From: Heliopora coerulea
Lineage: Eukaryota; Cnidaria; Anthozoa; Scleralcyonacea; Helioporidae
Direction of reading: 5' to 3'
DNA: 64,000 nt
Assembly: GCA_030142905.1 (NCBI GenBank)
Contig: JASJOG010000112.1
Coordinates: 970,501 to 1,034,500, forward strand
Position numbers and translations under genes: made by a program. Below are positions 23,096-34,819 of the stretch, piece after piece. Within the stretch, counting starts at the first letter, position 1. Each line of letters opens with the position of its first letter. The notes under the pieces are model-generated. The model ran no database searches and was not told where the DNA came from. It worked only from the letters and a program-made list of their open reading frames with translations.

Positions 23096-23760
23096 TTCTA
23101 GTTAGTTATAAATAAATCTATTGTAGTTGCAGTATTTTTAGTTACACGAGTGGGTTCAACAATAGTCTGATGATATTGATATAGATTACAGATTTCAATT
23201 GAACGTTTATTATGCGGTTCAAGGGATAGAGGCACCTACATCACACTTTAAAATCCCCAATAATGTTTGTTTCAAGACCAAGCAATTCTAATCTTTCAAT
23301 AAGAGATTCAAAAGCTGTAATAGTAACTGAGGTGGAGGCTGGAGGCCTATAGCAGGTACCAACAATAAAAGCCTTGGTCTTGGGCTTTGTTACCTTGATA
23401 CAAAGCCATTCTAGTTGGTCAACAACAAGCTAACAAATAACTCATAATTTATGATAGTTCTAATGTAAAGTGCCACACTTCCACCGTGCCTATTACGATC
23501 TTTTCTGTCTAGGGTGTAAGCAGGAATAGAAATTTCCCAATCAAAAATGGTTTCATCTAAGCGAATTTCATTTATCGCAAAAATATCGATACTTTTCGTA
23601 TTCATGTAAACGCGTAATTCGTCGCTATGTACAGGCAGGCTGCTAATATTTAAGGCTGCAATTTTAAATCGTCTAGAGTTGGGAATTTCTTGAAATAATG
23701 TTCTGTTCACAGTATCATTGATCAAAAAAAATTTTTAAAATTTTGTAAGTTGCTTTCATT
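23096..23760 (-). pseudogene. CR1-like endonuclease (EEP) region, block A
   Basis: Minus strand: residues FKIAALNISSLPVHSDELRVY and IDIFAINEIRLDE are the start of an apurinic-type endonuclease domain of non-LTR retrotransposons. Frames break near 23410 and 23330. The conserved Glu in NEIRLDE is present. Confidence 0.8.
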
Positions 23761-24013
23761 GTCCGAATGAGTATTTAAATAACATGAGCTAGAATGAGAA
23801 TCATCAATCGTGCAAGATCAAAAATTTTTACTAAGATCACGGTTTACCACATTACTTTGGCCTGTAAATTGAAAGTCATCAAAGGCCTCAGAAGATGGTG
23901 AATTAAAGAGGAAATGAGAGCTTTCTTCGTTGGAAATTTTTGAGATCTAGGTCTATTAGATCTCTTGTTACTGGTATTCCTGTTTGGCTTTAATGCCTTC
24001 AAGATGTTCATTG

Positions 24014-24604
24014 CAGTGTTGTTTTCCTGGGGGAACGCGGGGAAACACCGTTCCCCCACTTTTTTAACGGGGGGAACGCCGTTCCCCCTGGCCAAAACCA
24101 ACCGTGGGGGAACGCCGTTCCCCCGCCGCACAGAGTTTAGCTTTGAATTTTTAATTTAATATTCTGTTGGTATTTTATTGTCATATCTCCCTCAAAAGAT
24201 TCCCGACAAAGGACGTACTTTATTGCGTTGAAATTTTAGTGCCGCTCGATCCCTGTTCTTTTTCACATGATACGCAAGATTGGTCATGAAAGGAAGAATG
24301 AGGAAAAACAGGCAAAGCGAAGATTGTGGCAATTACTTTAGTTTAGAATCATACTTATCTTAGGTACTTAATTATGTAAGTTTTAAGCAAGGTTTGTTAT
24401 TTTTACAAATGAAGAGCTTAGTTTGTTTACTTCTTTGACAAAGAACAATGCCCTGAAAATTTTATTTGAATAGATTGGAATAAAAGGCAATTGTGTGTAT
24501 GTAGGACACACTCCTTTATTTCTATATTACTATTTATAAAATGACCACACCCATTCGACTTTCATATGCGTTCCCCCACTTCAATTTTTCGCGAAACAAC
24601 ACTG
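24014..24604. mobile_element. 591-bp hAT-type MITE
   Basis: The terminal inverted repeats are CAGTGTTGTTT and AAACAACACTG, flanked by a perfect 8-bp duplication GTTCATTG (24006-24013 and 24605-24612). Blocks B (near 30220) and D (near 50495) retain the uninterrupted site, and block C carries a truncated copy. Inside are palindromes of GGGGGAACGCCGTTCCCCC. No coding frame is credible. Confidence 0.85.
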
Positions 24605-24612
24605 GTTCATTG

Positions 24613-26690
24613 CGAGATATGCATTAACTTTCCTATTTAGGTGCAGTTTACTACCATTTAGGCAGGAATCATGCAGCCTAAAATTGAGAAACTATCACCC
24701 CATACTGCAGTGCTATGATCCATGTCATTAGTTTCCATGAGCTACTCATGATCATGAAACTAGGTTTTAGCCGTTGTGGAGCGTATCCTGAGCTGGCCAT
24801 AAAATTCAATGATACAGTATTTTAAACCTCTATCCACACTTAAGCCCAACAGCGCTGCTCATGAGTAAGGCTACCTTTACTCGTGAGTTGTAAAAACGAA
24901 AGCTTGTTCTGACTCGCTAATTACGAGTGCTCGCAAGTCTAGTAAATTTAATTATTATATAATTATATACGTACTGTGATATTCTCGTTAGCAAGCGCAA
25001 AGATAAAAGTCGTCTCTTACAGGTGAAGTTCGATCGCGAATAGTCAAACGATTTTTCCTACTGGTGACTACAATATTCTGACCAATCAGAGTTCCCAGAC
25101 GATTGTTCGCCACTAGTGAGAAAAACGTATCGACTTGTCCCGCCACAGTTCATACGAACCTTAACAGCTCGAAATTTTTGTTTACTCTGAATTATTATTT
25201 TTATTAAGTTGTGTTCATACTTATCTTGCTGTTAAACACGTGAACTCTAAAAAATCATTGTTAAAAATAATTACATTTTCTAACTTTTATGTTGTCTACA
25301 TACGACTTCGTCGAGTTGTCACGGAGAGGAACTCGAAGGAACGTTCGCTCCATCACTTGTCATAAAAGAATTGTTCATCACAGTAGGCATGTAATAAACA
25401 AATGACCTCATGGTTGGCTCGCCTGTACGAGTTTTATTCACGTGTGAATAAAACTCGTACTCGCTCATCAACCATGAAGTAATCTATATATATTCGCAGT
25501 GCTCGCGTATTCATTTATCCCGAGTATTATAAGAGTGAAAAGATTTGATGTATGGGTGTCGGAAAACGTTGCCCCTGCGAGTCAGCAGTTACACAGTTGC
25601 AGCATAATGTATGTTTTAATACTTTTACTCACAATCACTTTCGGTACACTTCGGAACATAAGATAGTATTTCATTATCTGAAATACAATCTTATGTTCCT
25701 TATATTTAGTTACGCTGTTGGTACTAAATCAATTTTCCACCTGTTCATGTTATATGAACCCCTCTTTTTTTCCACATATAATAACACGATAAACACGATA
25801 GTCTCCGACGCAGGTAAATGAATAACAGAAAAGCACTTGACGGCATGCATTGTTTTAATACAAGATAACGACGTTAACTGCGTACAAAGGATTGTAATTC
25901 GATGAAGTAGTTGCTATCATATTGGTTGTTGTCTATCAACATTACGCAAGGTCCGCGCAAGAGAAGGGGCTTTGGGCTTTAGCCCTTTAGCTTCCTCCCT
26001 ACCAATTTTCGGTGGAGTTAAAAGACAAGAAAGTTTGGAAAAATAGTTCTCACTGGCACACCTTTTCTGAGCTAGAGGAATCTTCAGAGTACTCAGGATA
26101 TCGTATTCAATTTTAATATTCGCTCCATAGGAACGTCGCCAGGAGCAAGCTATATTAAGCTAGTACCTCATCTTTACTAGGATATTACATAATAACCTGT
26201 CTTACTGAATACCTTTCCGGCATGTGATGACAGTTTACAGTAGGTTTCAACTGCAAGACTCGTTTTGCGCACTGACATTCTCCAGTTAGATAAATTCTCG
26301 TTGGCAAACCTGTCAGTCTAGTGTTCTACAATGTTTTTAAATTGTTGAACTCAGGCTTGGTTCACTTTGGCAGTGTAAGAAATTCGTGAAGTTTTCTCTT
26401 TTGGATAGAAAACCAGGATGGCCAACTATTGCACATGTATAAAATATAAATTTTTCCCATTGATCGTTCGATCGTGGCTAACAGTCACAAAAACGGTTGT
26501 AAGACCTTTTTGAATTGTTATGCATAAAATTGAGACGGAGTAAAAATCATGATTTGACCCTGCTTATGATCTTCATGGTTTTTATTAAAATGGCCTCGAA
26601 ATCCAGGATATAGAATTTCGTAAGTTTGAAAAATAAAAGATTTATCTGGAAAGTGCCTGGGACACCGCCCCTTGAAGTTTCAATTTTCTT
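24613..26690. other. Block tail without genes; contains perfect palindrome
   Basis: This 2-kb tail is repeated in blocks B (about 30230-33470), C (about 40430-41570) and partly D. It holds no supported gene. A palindrome at 25425-25460 has 17-base arms (GTACGAGTTTTATTCAC and its inverse) around GT and a CACGTG core, enclosed by an outer inverse pair CATGGTTG/CAACCATG. The tail may be an old DNA transposon, but no terminal repeats were fixed. Confidence 0.5.
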
Positions 26691-27191
26691 TCACATAAAA
26701 TTGCACGATAAACAGATAAACGTAAATTAGTATAGCCTCATGTCCTAATGAACGAACCTTGTCAAAACGACATTATATTTGAAAGTGAAGGTAAAGATCC
26801 TTCCTGTCCTCAAATTTCGAATGAAAAAACGTCATTGACACCTCAAATCACATCAATCCGTCATTACCTGAATCGCGAGTATCACGCTTTCGTGATAGCC
26901 TACTGTAACTTGTAGACCTGAATTGTAGTTGGTCAAATAGTTCTATAAACGTAATGATTTAGCCGTGATCACTGGCTGCCACTCTTGTGGAACACAGTCA
27001 GCTACACCTTATGTTTTTCTCCTAAAGCAATAAAACAACACCTTGAAACTATGAAAATGAATATAAATAAACAACAAAATCAAGGAACAGCATTGAAATA
27101 GCGGACATGTAAGGGGTAAATGTCATTAAATCGGTATTGTGACCAACACCCGGAATCTCTTTACCATTTTGTTGCTTTTTACCTTTTCTAG

Positions 27192-27239
27192 ATGAACAGA
27201 CTTACAGACCAGAACAATCAGCCATGATGCGTGAGGAAG
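27192..27239 (+). CDS. Mini-exon 2 (16 codons)
   Basis: Forty-eight bases lie between acceptor TTTTTACCTTTTCTAG and donor GGAAG|GTATGT. Phase 1 in and out, reading DEQTYRPEQSAMMREE. Nearly identical to mini-exon 3 in block C (one residue differs), which shows a recent duplication or constraint. It would add an acidic, polar linker after the kinase domain. Confidence 0.6.
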
Positions 27240-27264
27240 GTATGTTACGTTGACTATAATGACC

Positions 27265-27509
27265 AAAATAAAATAAAACATATTCCGAAGAACAATGTCA
27301 TCTTGAAAACTCAAGATATGAGTTAATACAAGATAAAACTATTGATGAAACTGTGATATTTCGACTTTATTTCAAAGTCATCTTCAGACAGAATAATATT
27401 ATCTTGTATTGACTCATATCTTGAGTTTTCAAGATGACATTATTCTTCGGGATATGTTTTATTCTATACTTTTTGAAGTTGTCGGCTGGTCATGGTTTTT
27501 GGTCGAATC
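27265..27509. mobile_element. 245-bp MITE with 10-bp target duplication
   Basis: The flanks are TATAATGACC on both sides (27255-27264, 27510-27519); blocks A and C have the single site. The arms are long inverse repeats around ATCTTGAAAACTCAAGATATGAGT. A related copy is at about 44345-44560. On the minus strand the loop contains CTGAAGATGACTTT ... AAAGTCGAAA, a shape often seen in Penelope-like elements. There is no coding capacity. Confidence 0.75.
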
Positions 27510-27739
27510 TATAATGACCGACAAGACTATTACCGTATGTTCTGTGTAAAACTTATTCTAAACTACGACTGTGGCGGTCAGCCATGATTCAGTAGACAAT
27601 CCTGGAATAGTAACTCATTTATTGAGAAATTTCCCGAGCATGGCATGCATAGGAACATTCAGTGCAAGCTCACAGTACTTTGTCAAATAATAAACAACGG
27701 TGGTATAAGCAAATAAAACAAAATCGGTTGGTCTTGACC

Positions 27740-28807
27740 GCCGATCAGTATGTCAAGTGACCCACCCAAGGATAGGGGTTGGGCTTAAAGGGCTTAAGCC
27801 CCTCCCTTAGCAGCCACGTAAAGATGTCTATTTGCGTCAACGAAACAAAAAAATTAAAAATGTAACGTAAAATCAAAAAGAAACAGCGTAGGTGGTACGA
27901 TGGCTCTAACACAGGACCGTGAAATGTTATAATTTCTCTGTCACCTTACTGTTGTGTTGTGTATAAAGACTGTCAAGTCTTAATCAGACAGTCCAGCCAT
28001 CCCAATCTCTTTGGGATTATCGCGATTTTGAATGAAAATCCCGAATCCCGATCGATATGCTCCCGTTATTGGAAAAATCCTGATTTTGACATCTGCTTCA
28101 AGGAACAACAAATCTAGAAAGATATTTTCGTTAAATTCTCTAGCTAATAAAGCAAATATCCTTTAAAGACCCACTTAAAATTGGCGCTAGCAGTGGACAA
28201 GTAGACGAAATGATGAGGATATAAACTAGACTGGTTGGGTTTTAATAAGTTAGTAATATCCTGTTCCTGGAACTTCGTCTCGATGAATATATCTCGGTCT
28301 GAGGAATTACGATACTTTGTCTTTAATTACAGTAGCATTTTTTAATTGAAAAACAAGTACAAAATAATTTATCAATTATTTTTTTCAGAAATTATCGTCT
28401 AGGATTTCTAGAAATGGTGTTTCAAGACATCAAGATATCAAAATTTTCTTGGGGAGCATGCCCCCAGACCTCCCTTGTCAAATACCGATGTGGCTAGGTC
28501 CTTAGATTGGACAGTCTGCTTAATGCCGGAATTGGTCTCGTGAAGACTTTGAAATGTAAAATATTCCTGGGGCAGCATACTACCAAAGCTTCCAAGTGGG
28601 AGCTAATTTAACGTTCTAGCCCTTCCTAACAAAAATCCTGGGTGCTCCGTTGAGTATGTCACTTTTTTACGCACTCCTGAATCCTGACCACTAGGAATAA
28701 ACCGATCGATGATCTCTTTGACTCTGCGATTTGAGTTTATGTCTGTTGGTAAAATAAGGACTGGACAGTACACCCCCATTCCCACTCAAAATGGTCACGG
28801 TACGCCA
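27740..28807. mobile_element. Partial GGCGTACC-type insertion, block B
   Basis: Matches the right half of the insertion in block A (from about 19370 to 20450) and ends at GGTACGCC. The left half was lost together with the CR1-like RT region. Confidence 0.6.
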
Positions 28808-29960
28808 CTGCCTATTTCACTTGAGGAAGCATAAGTTACATCCCCAATACTAATATTATCTATCTCTGTGTAATAGGGATTTTTCCCCATAATCATGTTC
28901 ACCCTTTTCCAAGAATCCCTGGTATTACCTAAGGTTTCTTTGAAATAATTAATATAATCCCCAACCTTTGCACATTTAATACTATTGTTAACTTTATTTC
29001 GAGTAAGTTTATACTTCAGCCAATTATCACTTGTCTTATTATTGGTTGCTATTTTCCTAAGATTATCCCAGTCAAACATTAATTTCTTTAGTTCAGGCGT
29101 TAATCAACGAGAATAGTTAATTCGGATTTTCCTTTTACGGACTGGCGCATGAGCATCTGCGATCTCTTGGAAAGTACTTTTCCAAATATCCCAGGCACAA
29201 TTCCGATTACTTTCGTATTGAATAATGTGGCATGGAGCTAAGCTAACGTCATAGCTAAAGCCATCTCCATTAAAATTTCTAAATTTCCTGCTCATAATAA
29301 TCCTAGCACTCTTTTTAGGGATTTTTCGAATGGCATATATGAGAGAATGATCGTTTATTCCCAGCTGACAAGACTCGAGAATGAGCGTACATATTGGGAT
29401 TATTAGTTATAAATAAATCTATTATAGTTGCAGTCTTTTTATTTACAAGAGTAGGTTCAACAATAGTCTGGTGATATTGATATAAATTACATATTTCCAT
29501 TAAAGGTTTATTGTGTGGTTCAAGGGGAGAGGTACCTACACCACAATTTAAAATCCCCAATAATATTTGTTTCAAGACCAAGCAATTCTAATCTTTGAGT
29601 AAGAGGTTCAAAAGTTGTCATAGTATTTGAGGTGCAGGGAGGAGGCCCATGTTTGGTACCAACAATAAAAGGCTTGGTCTTGGACTTTGTAAGCTTGGTA
29701 CAAAGCTATTCTAGTTCGTCAACAACAAGTTCACAAATAAGCTCATAATTTATGGTAGTTCTGAAGTAAAATGCCACACCTCCACCGTGGCTATTACAAT
29801 CTTTTGGCTATTACAATCATGTAAACGCGTAATTCGTCGCTATATACAGGCAGAATATTAATATTTAAGGCTGTAATTTTAAATCTTCTAGAGTTGGAAA
29901 TTTCTTGCAATAATGTTTTGTTCAAAGTTTCATTGATCACTTATAATTTGTTAAAACTTA
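28808..29960 (-). pseudogene. CR1-like 5' half, block B
   Basis: Minus-strand pieces in several frames: linker (28795-29079), a VRKRKIRINYSR region (29104-29295) and endonuclease C-terminal part (29315-29581, with ATIIDLFITNNP). The endonuclease start (to about 29960) is further decayed and has lost a segment near 29805-29815. No intact product. Confidence 0.75.
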
Positions 29961-30491
29961 GTAAATTACTTTCATTGTCAGAATAGGTATTTAAAAAACA
30001 TAAACTAGAATGAGAATCATCAATCGTAAAAGATAAAATATTTTCCACTAAGCTTACGGTTTATCGCATTACTTGGGCTTGTAAATTCAAAGTCATCTAA
30101 GCCCACAGAAGATTGTGAATTAAAGAGGAAATGAGAGGTTTCTTCCTTGGAAAATTTTGAGATCTAGGTCTATTAGATCTATTGTTACTGGTACTGCTGT
30201 TTGGCTTTAATGCTTTAAAGATATTCCTTGCGAGATATGCACTACCTTTCCCATTTAGGTGCAGTTTGCTACCATTTAGACAGGAATCATGCAGCCTAAA
30301 ATTGAGAAATTATCATCCCATACCGGAATGCTATGATCCATGTCATTAATTTTCATGAGCTACTCATAACCATGCATGTAATCTTTTTAGACTAGGTTTT
30401 AGCCATTGTGGAGCATATCGTGACCTGGCCATAAAATTTAATAATACAGTATATTAAACCTCTATGCGCAGTTAAGCCCAACAGTACTACT

Positions 30492-31652
30492 CTCTTGTGC
30501 CAAATAAAAGTGCCATCCAAATTATACGTGCCGTCAGGAAATTATTAGCGAAAAAATAAGCTTTCCGATTTTAATAAACGTGCCGGGGTTTATTTGGACA
30601 TACAGGAATGCTTCATTGACAAATAATCAACTGCATGTGGTTTCAATTTTGTGAAGAAGCAAAGAAACGATTCAAACTGAGAAGAAACTTCAATTTTGTC
30701 CGATGAATGAACAATGCACTGAGCAAGAATAATATGGTGACACCACAATAAAATAAAGGAAAACAAAAAGATAATGTTTTCATCGGTATTGTTTTTTGAA
30801 GTTTTGCCTCGCTTTTGAATTCAGTTGCTTGAATCGAAGCATATCCAGTCGAAAACGAATCCATGTCGTCCCTTCATATTTATCTAAAAGCTTCTGAAAA
30901 TCATCTAAGAATCGAGCATCATTTAAAAACTCGGGGTCATCCGTCAACTGACTCAGAATGGAAAGCGAAGGACTTTCACTTTGATCAGGATCGGTGTTCT
31001 CCGCAAGATTCATGTCAATGGTTTCTGAGGTGTTACCCATTTCAGTTTCGACGGCGGTATCTATATCCATAACTTCATCCTCGTCCGTTTCAAGATCTGC
31101 TATATCATCAGGAGGAAGCTCATCCTCTTCACAATCAAGTAACTCTGTCCCTTCGTCCTCGGGGATTTCGCCTTTCTTTGCCGCGTTTTTCCCTTTCACT
31201 CCTTTCGGTGGTGTTATTTTTCGCAGCAAGTCCTTCAATGACCTTGGTGATTCGGTGGCCAATAATTTCTCACGAAATGCGCACATTTTCGGGCCAACAA
31301 GTCGGAAAATTGAGTCCGAGACAAAACCATCCTGTGAACCATCACGCGCCTCATTCATTCTGTTGCGCTACCCACAAGGAAGGAAATCGTCAATAGAAGG
31401 AAGTTAATCCCTGGCGTGATGTTGGTTAAGTCAATTAGTCAATTAGACTTTTGTCTGAGATTATTTACAAGAGTTCCTCGTCGATTGTCTCAGAATTGCA
31501 TTATTTACGGAGTCAAATCAAAGGATTTCATGTGCGTGTTTGTCGAAATATCGATCAGAAAAATAAGCGTGCCGTCCTTAATAAGGTTCATGGCGGGGGG
31601 AACACAGCTGATTTTCAAATAATCATGGCGGCACTTTTATCTAGCACAAGAG
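30492..31652 (-). mobile_element. 1161-bp DNA transposon unique to block B
   Basis: The ends are CTCTTGTGCCAAATAAAAGTGCC and, inverted, GGCACTTTTATCTAGCACAAGAG. Subterminal copies of AAACGTGCCG and AAGCGTGCCG recur near both ends. Blocks A, C and D lack it at the corresponding point (AACAGYGCTGCTCATGAG). A short duplication (TACTC or similar) is likely but not exactly placed. It contains one long minus-strand ORF. I could not assign a superfamily. Confidence 0.65.
30780..31358 (-). CDS. Acidic 192-residue protein of unknown family
   Basis: An uninterrupted ATG-to-TGA frame occupies half of the 1161-bp transposon. The N-terminal 55 residues are mixed (SIFRLVGPKMCAFREKLL); a Lys/Gly-rich stretch follows, then a strongly acidic middle (residues about 70-130, rich in Asp and Glu) and a basic C-terminus (WIRFRLDMLRF ... 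KARQNFKKQYR). No catalytic motif of a known transposase is visible. The intact frame inside an otherwise decayed neighbourhood suggests a recent insertion or past selection. It could be a truncated transposase, an accessory protein or a captured host exon. Confidence 0.45.
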   Translation of the reverse strand: MNEARDGSQDGFVSDSIFRLVGPKMCAFREKLLATESPRSLKDLLRKITPPKGVKGKNAAKKGEIPEDEGTELLDCEEDELPPDDIADLETDEDEVMDIDTAVETEMGNTSETIDMNLAENTDPDQSESPSLSILSQLTDDPEFLNDARFLDDFQKLLDKYEGTTWIRFRLDMLRFKQLNSKARQNFKKQYR

Positions 31653-33470
31653 GGTACTCATGAGTAAGGCTTCCTTTACTCGCAACTAGTGAGAACGAAA
31701 GTTTGTTCTGACTCGCTAATTGCGAGTACTCGCAAGTGTAGTAAATTTAATTATTATATACGTACTGTGATTTACTCCTCAGCAAGCGCAAAGATAAAAG
31801 TCATCTCTTACAGGTGAAGTTCGATCCCGATTGGTCAGACGATTTTTCCTACTGGTGACTACAATATTCTGACCAATCAAAGGCCCCAGGCAAATGTTTG
31901 CCACTAGTGAGAAAAACTTATCGACTTTTCCCGCCACAGCTCATGCGAACCTTTACAGCTCTAACTTTTTGTTAACTCTCAGTTATTATTTTTATTACGT
32001 TGTGTTCATACTTATCTTGCTGTTAGACATGTGAACTCTAAGAAAAGATCGTTAAAAATAATTACATTTTCTAACTTTTATATTGTCTATATACGACTTT
32101 GTCGACTTGTGACGGAGGAACTTGAAGGAGCGTTTGTTCCATCACTTGTCATAAAAGAAGTGTTCATCACAGTAGGCATATAATAAACAAATGACCTCAT
32201 GGTTGGCTCGCTTGTCCGTTTTTTATTCACGTGTGAATAAAACTCGTACTCGCTCATCAACCATGAAGTAATCTATTTATATTTGTAGTGCTCGCGTATT
32301 CATACATCCCGAGTATTATAAGAGTGAAAAGATTTGAGGTATGGATGTCGGAAAACGTTGCCCCTGCGAATCAGCAATTACACAGTTGTAGCCTAATATA
32401 TGTTTTAATACTTTTTCTCACCATCACTTTAAGTACACTTCAGAACATAAGATAGAATTTCATTATCTGAAATACAATCTTATGTTCCTTATCTTTAATT
32501 AAGCTTTTGGTAATAAGTTGATTCTCCTCGTGTTCATGTTATATGAACTCCTCTTTTTTCCACATTTAATAACACGATAAACACGCTAGTCTCCGACGCA
32601 GGTAAATGAATCACAGAAAAGCGCTTGACAGCATGTATTGTTTTAATGCAAGATAACGACGTTAACTGCGTACAAAGGATTGTAATTCGATAAAGTAGTT
32701 CCAATAATTTTGGTTGCTGTCTATCAACATTACGCAAGGTCAGCGCAGGAGAAGGGGCTGGGGTTTTAGCCCTTAGCCACCACTTTTCAGTGAAGTTAAA
32801 AGACAAGAAAGTTTGGAAAAGTAGCTCTCACTGTTACACCTTTTCTGAGCTAGAAGAATCTTCAGAGTACTCGGGATATCGTATTCAATTTTAATATTCG
32901 CTCAATTTGAACATCGCCAGTAGCAAGCTATATTAAGCTAGCACCTCATCTGTACTAGGATATTACATAATAACCTGTTTTACTGAATATATTTCCGGAA
33001 TGTGATGATAGTTTACGGTAGGTTTCAACTGAAAGATTCGTTTTCCGCGCTGAGATTGTCCAGATAGATAAATTCTCATTGGGAAACCTGTCAGTCTAGG
33101 TTCTACAATGTTTTTAAAGTGTTGAACTCAGGCTTGGTTTACTTTGGCAGTGTAAGAAATTTGTGAAATTTTCTCAGTTGGATAGATAGTCAGGACGGCC
33201 AATTATTGCACATGTATAAAACATAAATTTTTGCAGTTCATCGTTCGACCGTGGTTAACAATCACAAAAACGGTTAAAAGACCTTTTTGAATTGTTATGC
33301 ATAAAATTGAGACGGAGTAAAAATCAAAATTTGACCCTGCTTATGATCTTCATGGTTTTTATTAAAATGTGTCTCAAAATCCAGGATATAGAATTTCGTA
33401 AGTTTGAAAAATAAAAGATTTATCTGGAAAGTGCCTGGGACACCGCCCCTTAAAGTTTCAATTTTTTTAC
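31653..33470. other. Block B tail, no gene seen
   Basis: Homologous to the block A tail (24840-26690) including the TTTTATTCACGTGTGAATAAAA palindrome near 32221-32242. Short frames here are not conserved between blocks. Confidence 0.5.
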
Positions 33471-33966
33471 AAAAAATTGCAGGATAAACAGATAAACGTA
33501 AATTAGTATAGCCTCATGTCCTTATGAACTAACCTTGTCAAAACGACATTAAATTTCAAAGTTAAAGTAAAGATCTTTCCTATCTTCAAATTTGAAATGA
33601 AAAAAGATCAGCGACACCTCAAATCTCATCAATCCGTCATTACCTGAATCGCGAGTATCACGCTTTCGTGATAGCCTTCTGTGACTTGTAGACCTGAATT
33701 GTAGTTGGTCAAATAGTTCCATAAACGTAATGATTTGGCCGTTATCACTGCTGCCACTCTTGTGGAACACAGTCAGCTACACCTTATGTTTTTCTCCTAA
33801 AGCAATAAAACAATACCTTGAAACTATGAAAATCAATATAAATAAAAAACAAAATCAAGGAACAGCATTGAAATGGCGGAAATGTAAGGGATAAATGTCA
33901 TTAAATCGTTATTGTGACCAACACCCCGAATCTCCTAACCATTTTGTTGCTTTTTACCTTTTCTAG

Positions 33967-34014
33967 ATGAACAGACTTACAGACCAGAACAACCAGCCAT
34001 GATGCGTGAGGAAG
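33967..34014 (+). CDS. Mini-exon 3 (16 codons)
   Basis: Bounded by TTTTTACCTTTTCTAG and GGAAG|GTATGT, phase 1 on both sides, reading DEQTYRPEQPAMMREE. It is one residue different from mini-exon 2. Inclusion of both would give a tandem linker repeat. Confidence 0.6.
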
Positions 34015-34558
34015 GTATGTTACGTTGACTATAATGACCAACAAGACTGTTATCGTGTGTTCTGTGTAAAACGTATTCTAAACTGCGACTGTGGTGGTCA
34101 GCCATGGTTTACTAGACAATCTGGGAGTAACAACTCATTTATTGAGACATTTACCGAAGATGGAATGTATAGGAACATTCAGTGGAAGCTACACAGTACT
34201 TTGCCAAATAATAAGCAACGGTGGTATAAGCAAATAAAACGAAATCGGTTGGAGTGGTTGGTGTGGTTGGTATGCTGGTTGATATAATGATAGTTTTATT
34301 GTTAGTAGTTGTTGCCAAAATTAGGACTTTTCTTTCTTGAAAGACAAGCAGTCGTCCATTGATGGTTAACAAAATAATAATGAGCGTATTAAAGTAATAA
34401 ATAAAATCTATTATTACATTAATACAATATTATACTCAACGGTAGTAATATAGAAAGTATCGTTGATCTCTAAAGCAGCCTCTGAAGATCACCAGGCCAC
34501 GGGTTACTTGTGGCTCGTTGGAAACAAAACAAAGGGTGTTGAATCTGTTGCGAACTAC

Positions 34559-34747
34559 CAGTGGCGTAACGAAACTACTAGGGGCCCTTAGGAGATTTTC
34601 GTTCGGGGGCCTCTCCACCCCACTTAGTATAAACATGTATTTCAAAACTTTAACCTCAATTGTCTTTCCAGAGTGATCAGTGGCCAGTTAGAGGTTGGGG
34701 GCTCTTTGGAGTTGCTCTAAACCTGACCATAGTCCGTTACGCCACTG
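34559..34747. mobile_element. hAT-type MITE, block C
   Basis: Ends CAGTGGCGTAACG and CGTTACGCCACTG. The right flank CCAGCAAG equals the left flank preserved in block A (CCAGCAAG before CAGTGACGTAACG), giving the 8-bp target duplication expected for hAT. Confidence 0.75.
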
Positions 34748-34819
34748 CCAGCAAGTGTCCAGTTTTTTTGTACCTGAATTCTTCCTGGGAATCTTATCAT
34801 AATTGGCCATATTACTTTT

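Larger units (their letters stand above)
15590..26690. repeat. Segmental duplication block A
   Basis: The block starts with sequence shared with 26690, 33470 and 53620 (CACATAAAATT then GATAAACAGATAAACGTAAATT). It holds mini-exon 1, the minus-strand CR1-like element with its nested insertion, extra insertions unique to this block (21057-23095) or shared with C (24014-24604), and a tail of about 2 kb repeated in B and C. The end is set where the start sequence recurs. Confidence 0.75.
26690..33470. repeat. Segmental duplication block B
   Basis: Same order as block A but the RT half of the CR1-like element is missing: the sequence passes from the region after mini-exon 2 directly into the GGCGTACC-type insertion near 27740. 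It carries two private insertions, 27265-27509 and 30492-31652. Confidence 0.75.

Noticed and set aside
31178..31407. Plus-strand frames opposite the 192-residue ORF
   Set aside because: Serine-rich shadows of the acidic minus-strand ORF.
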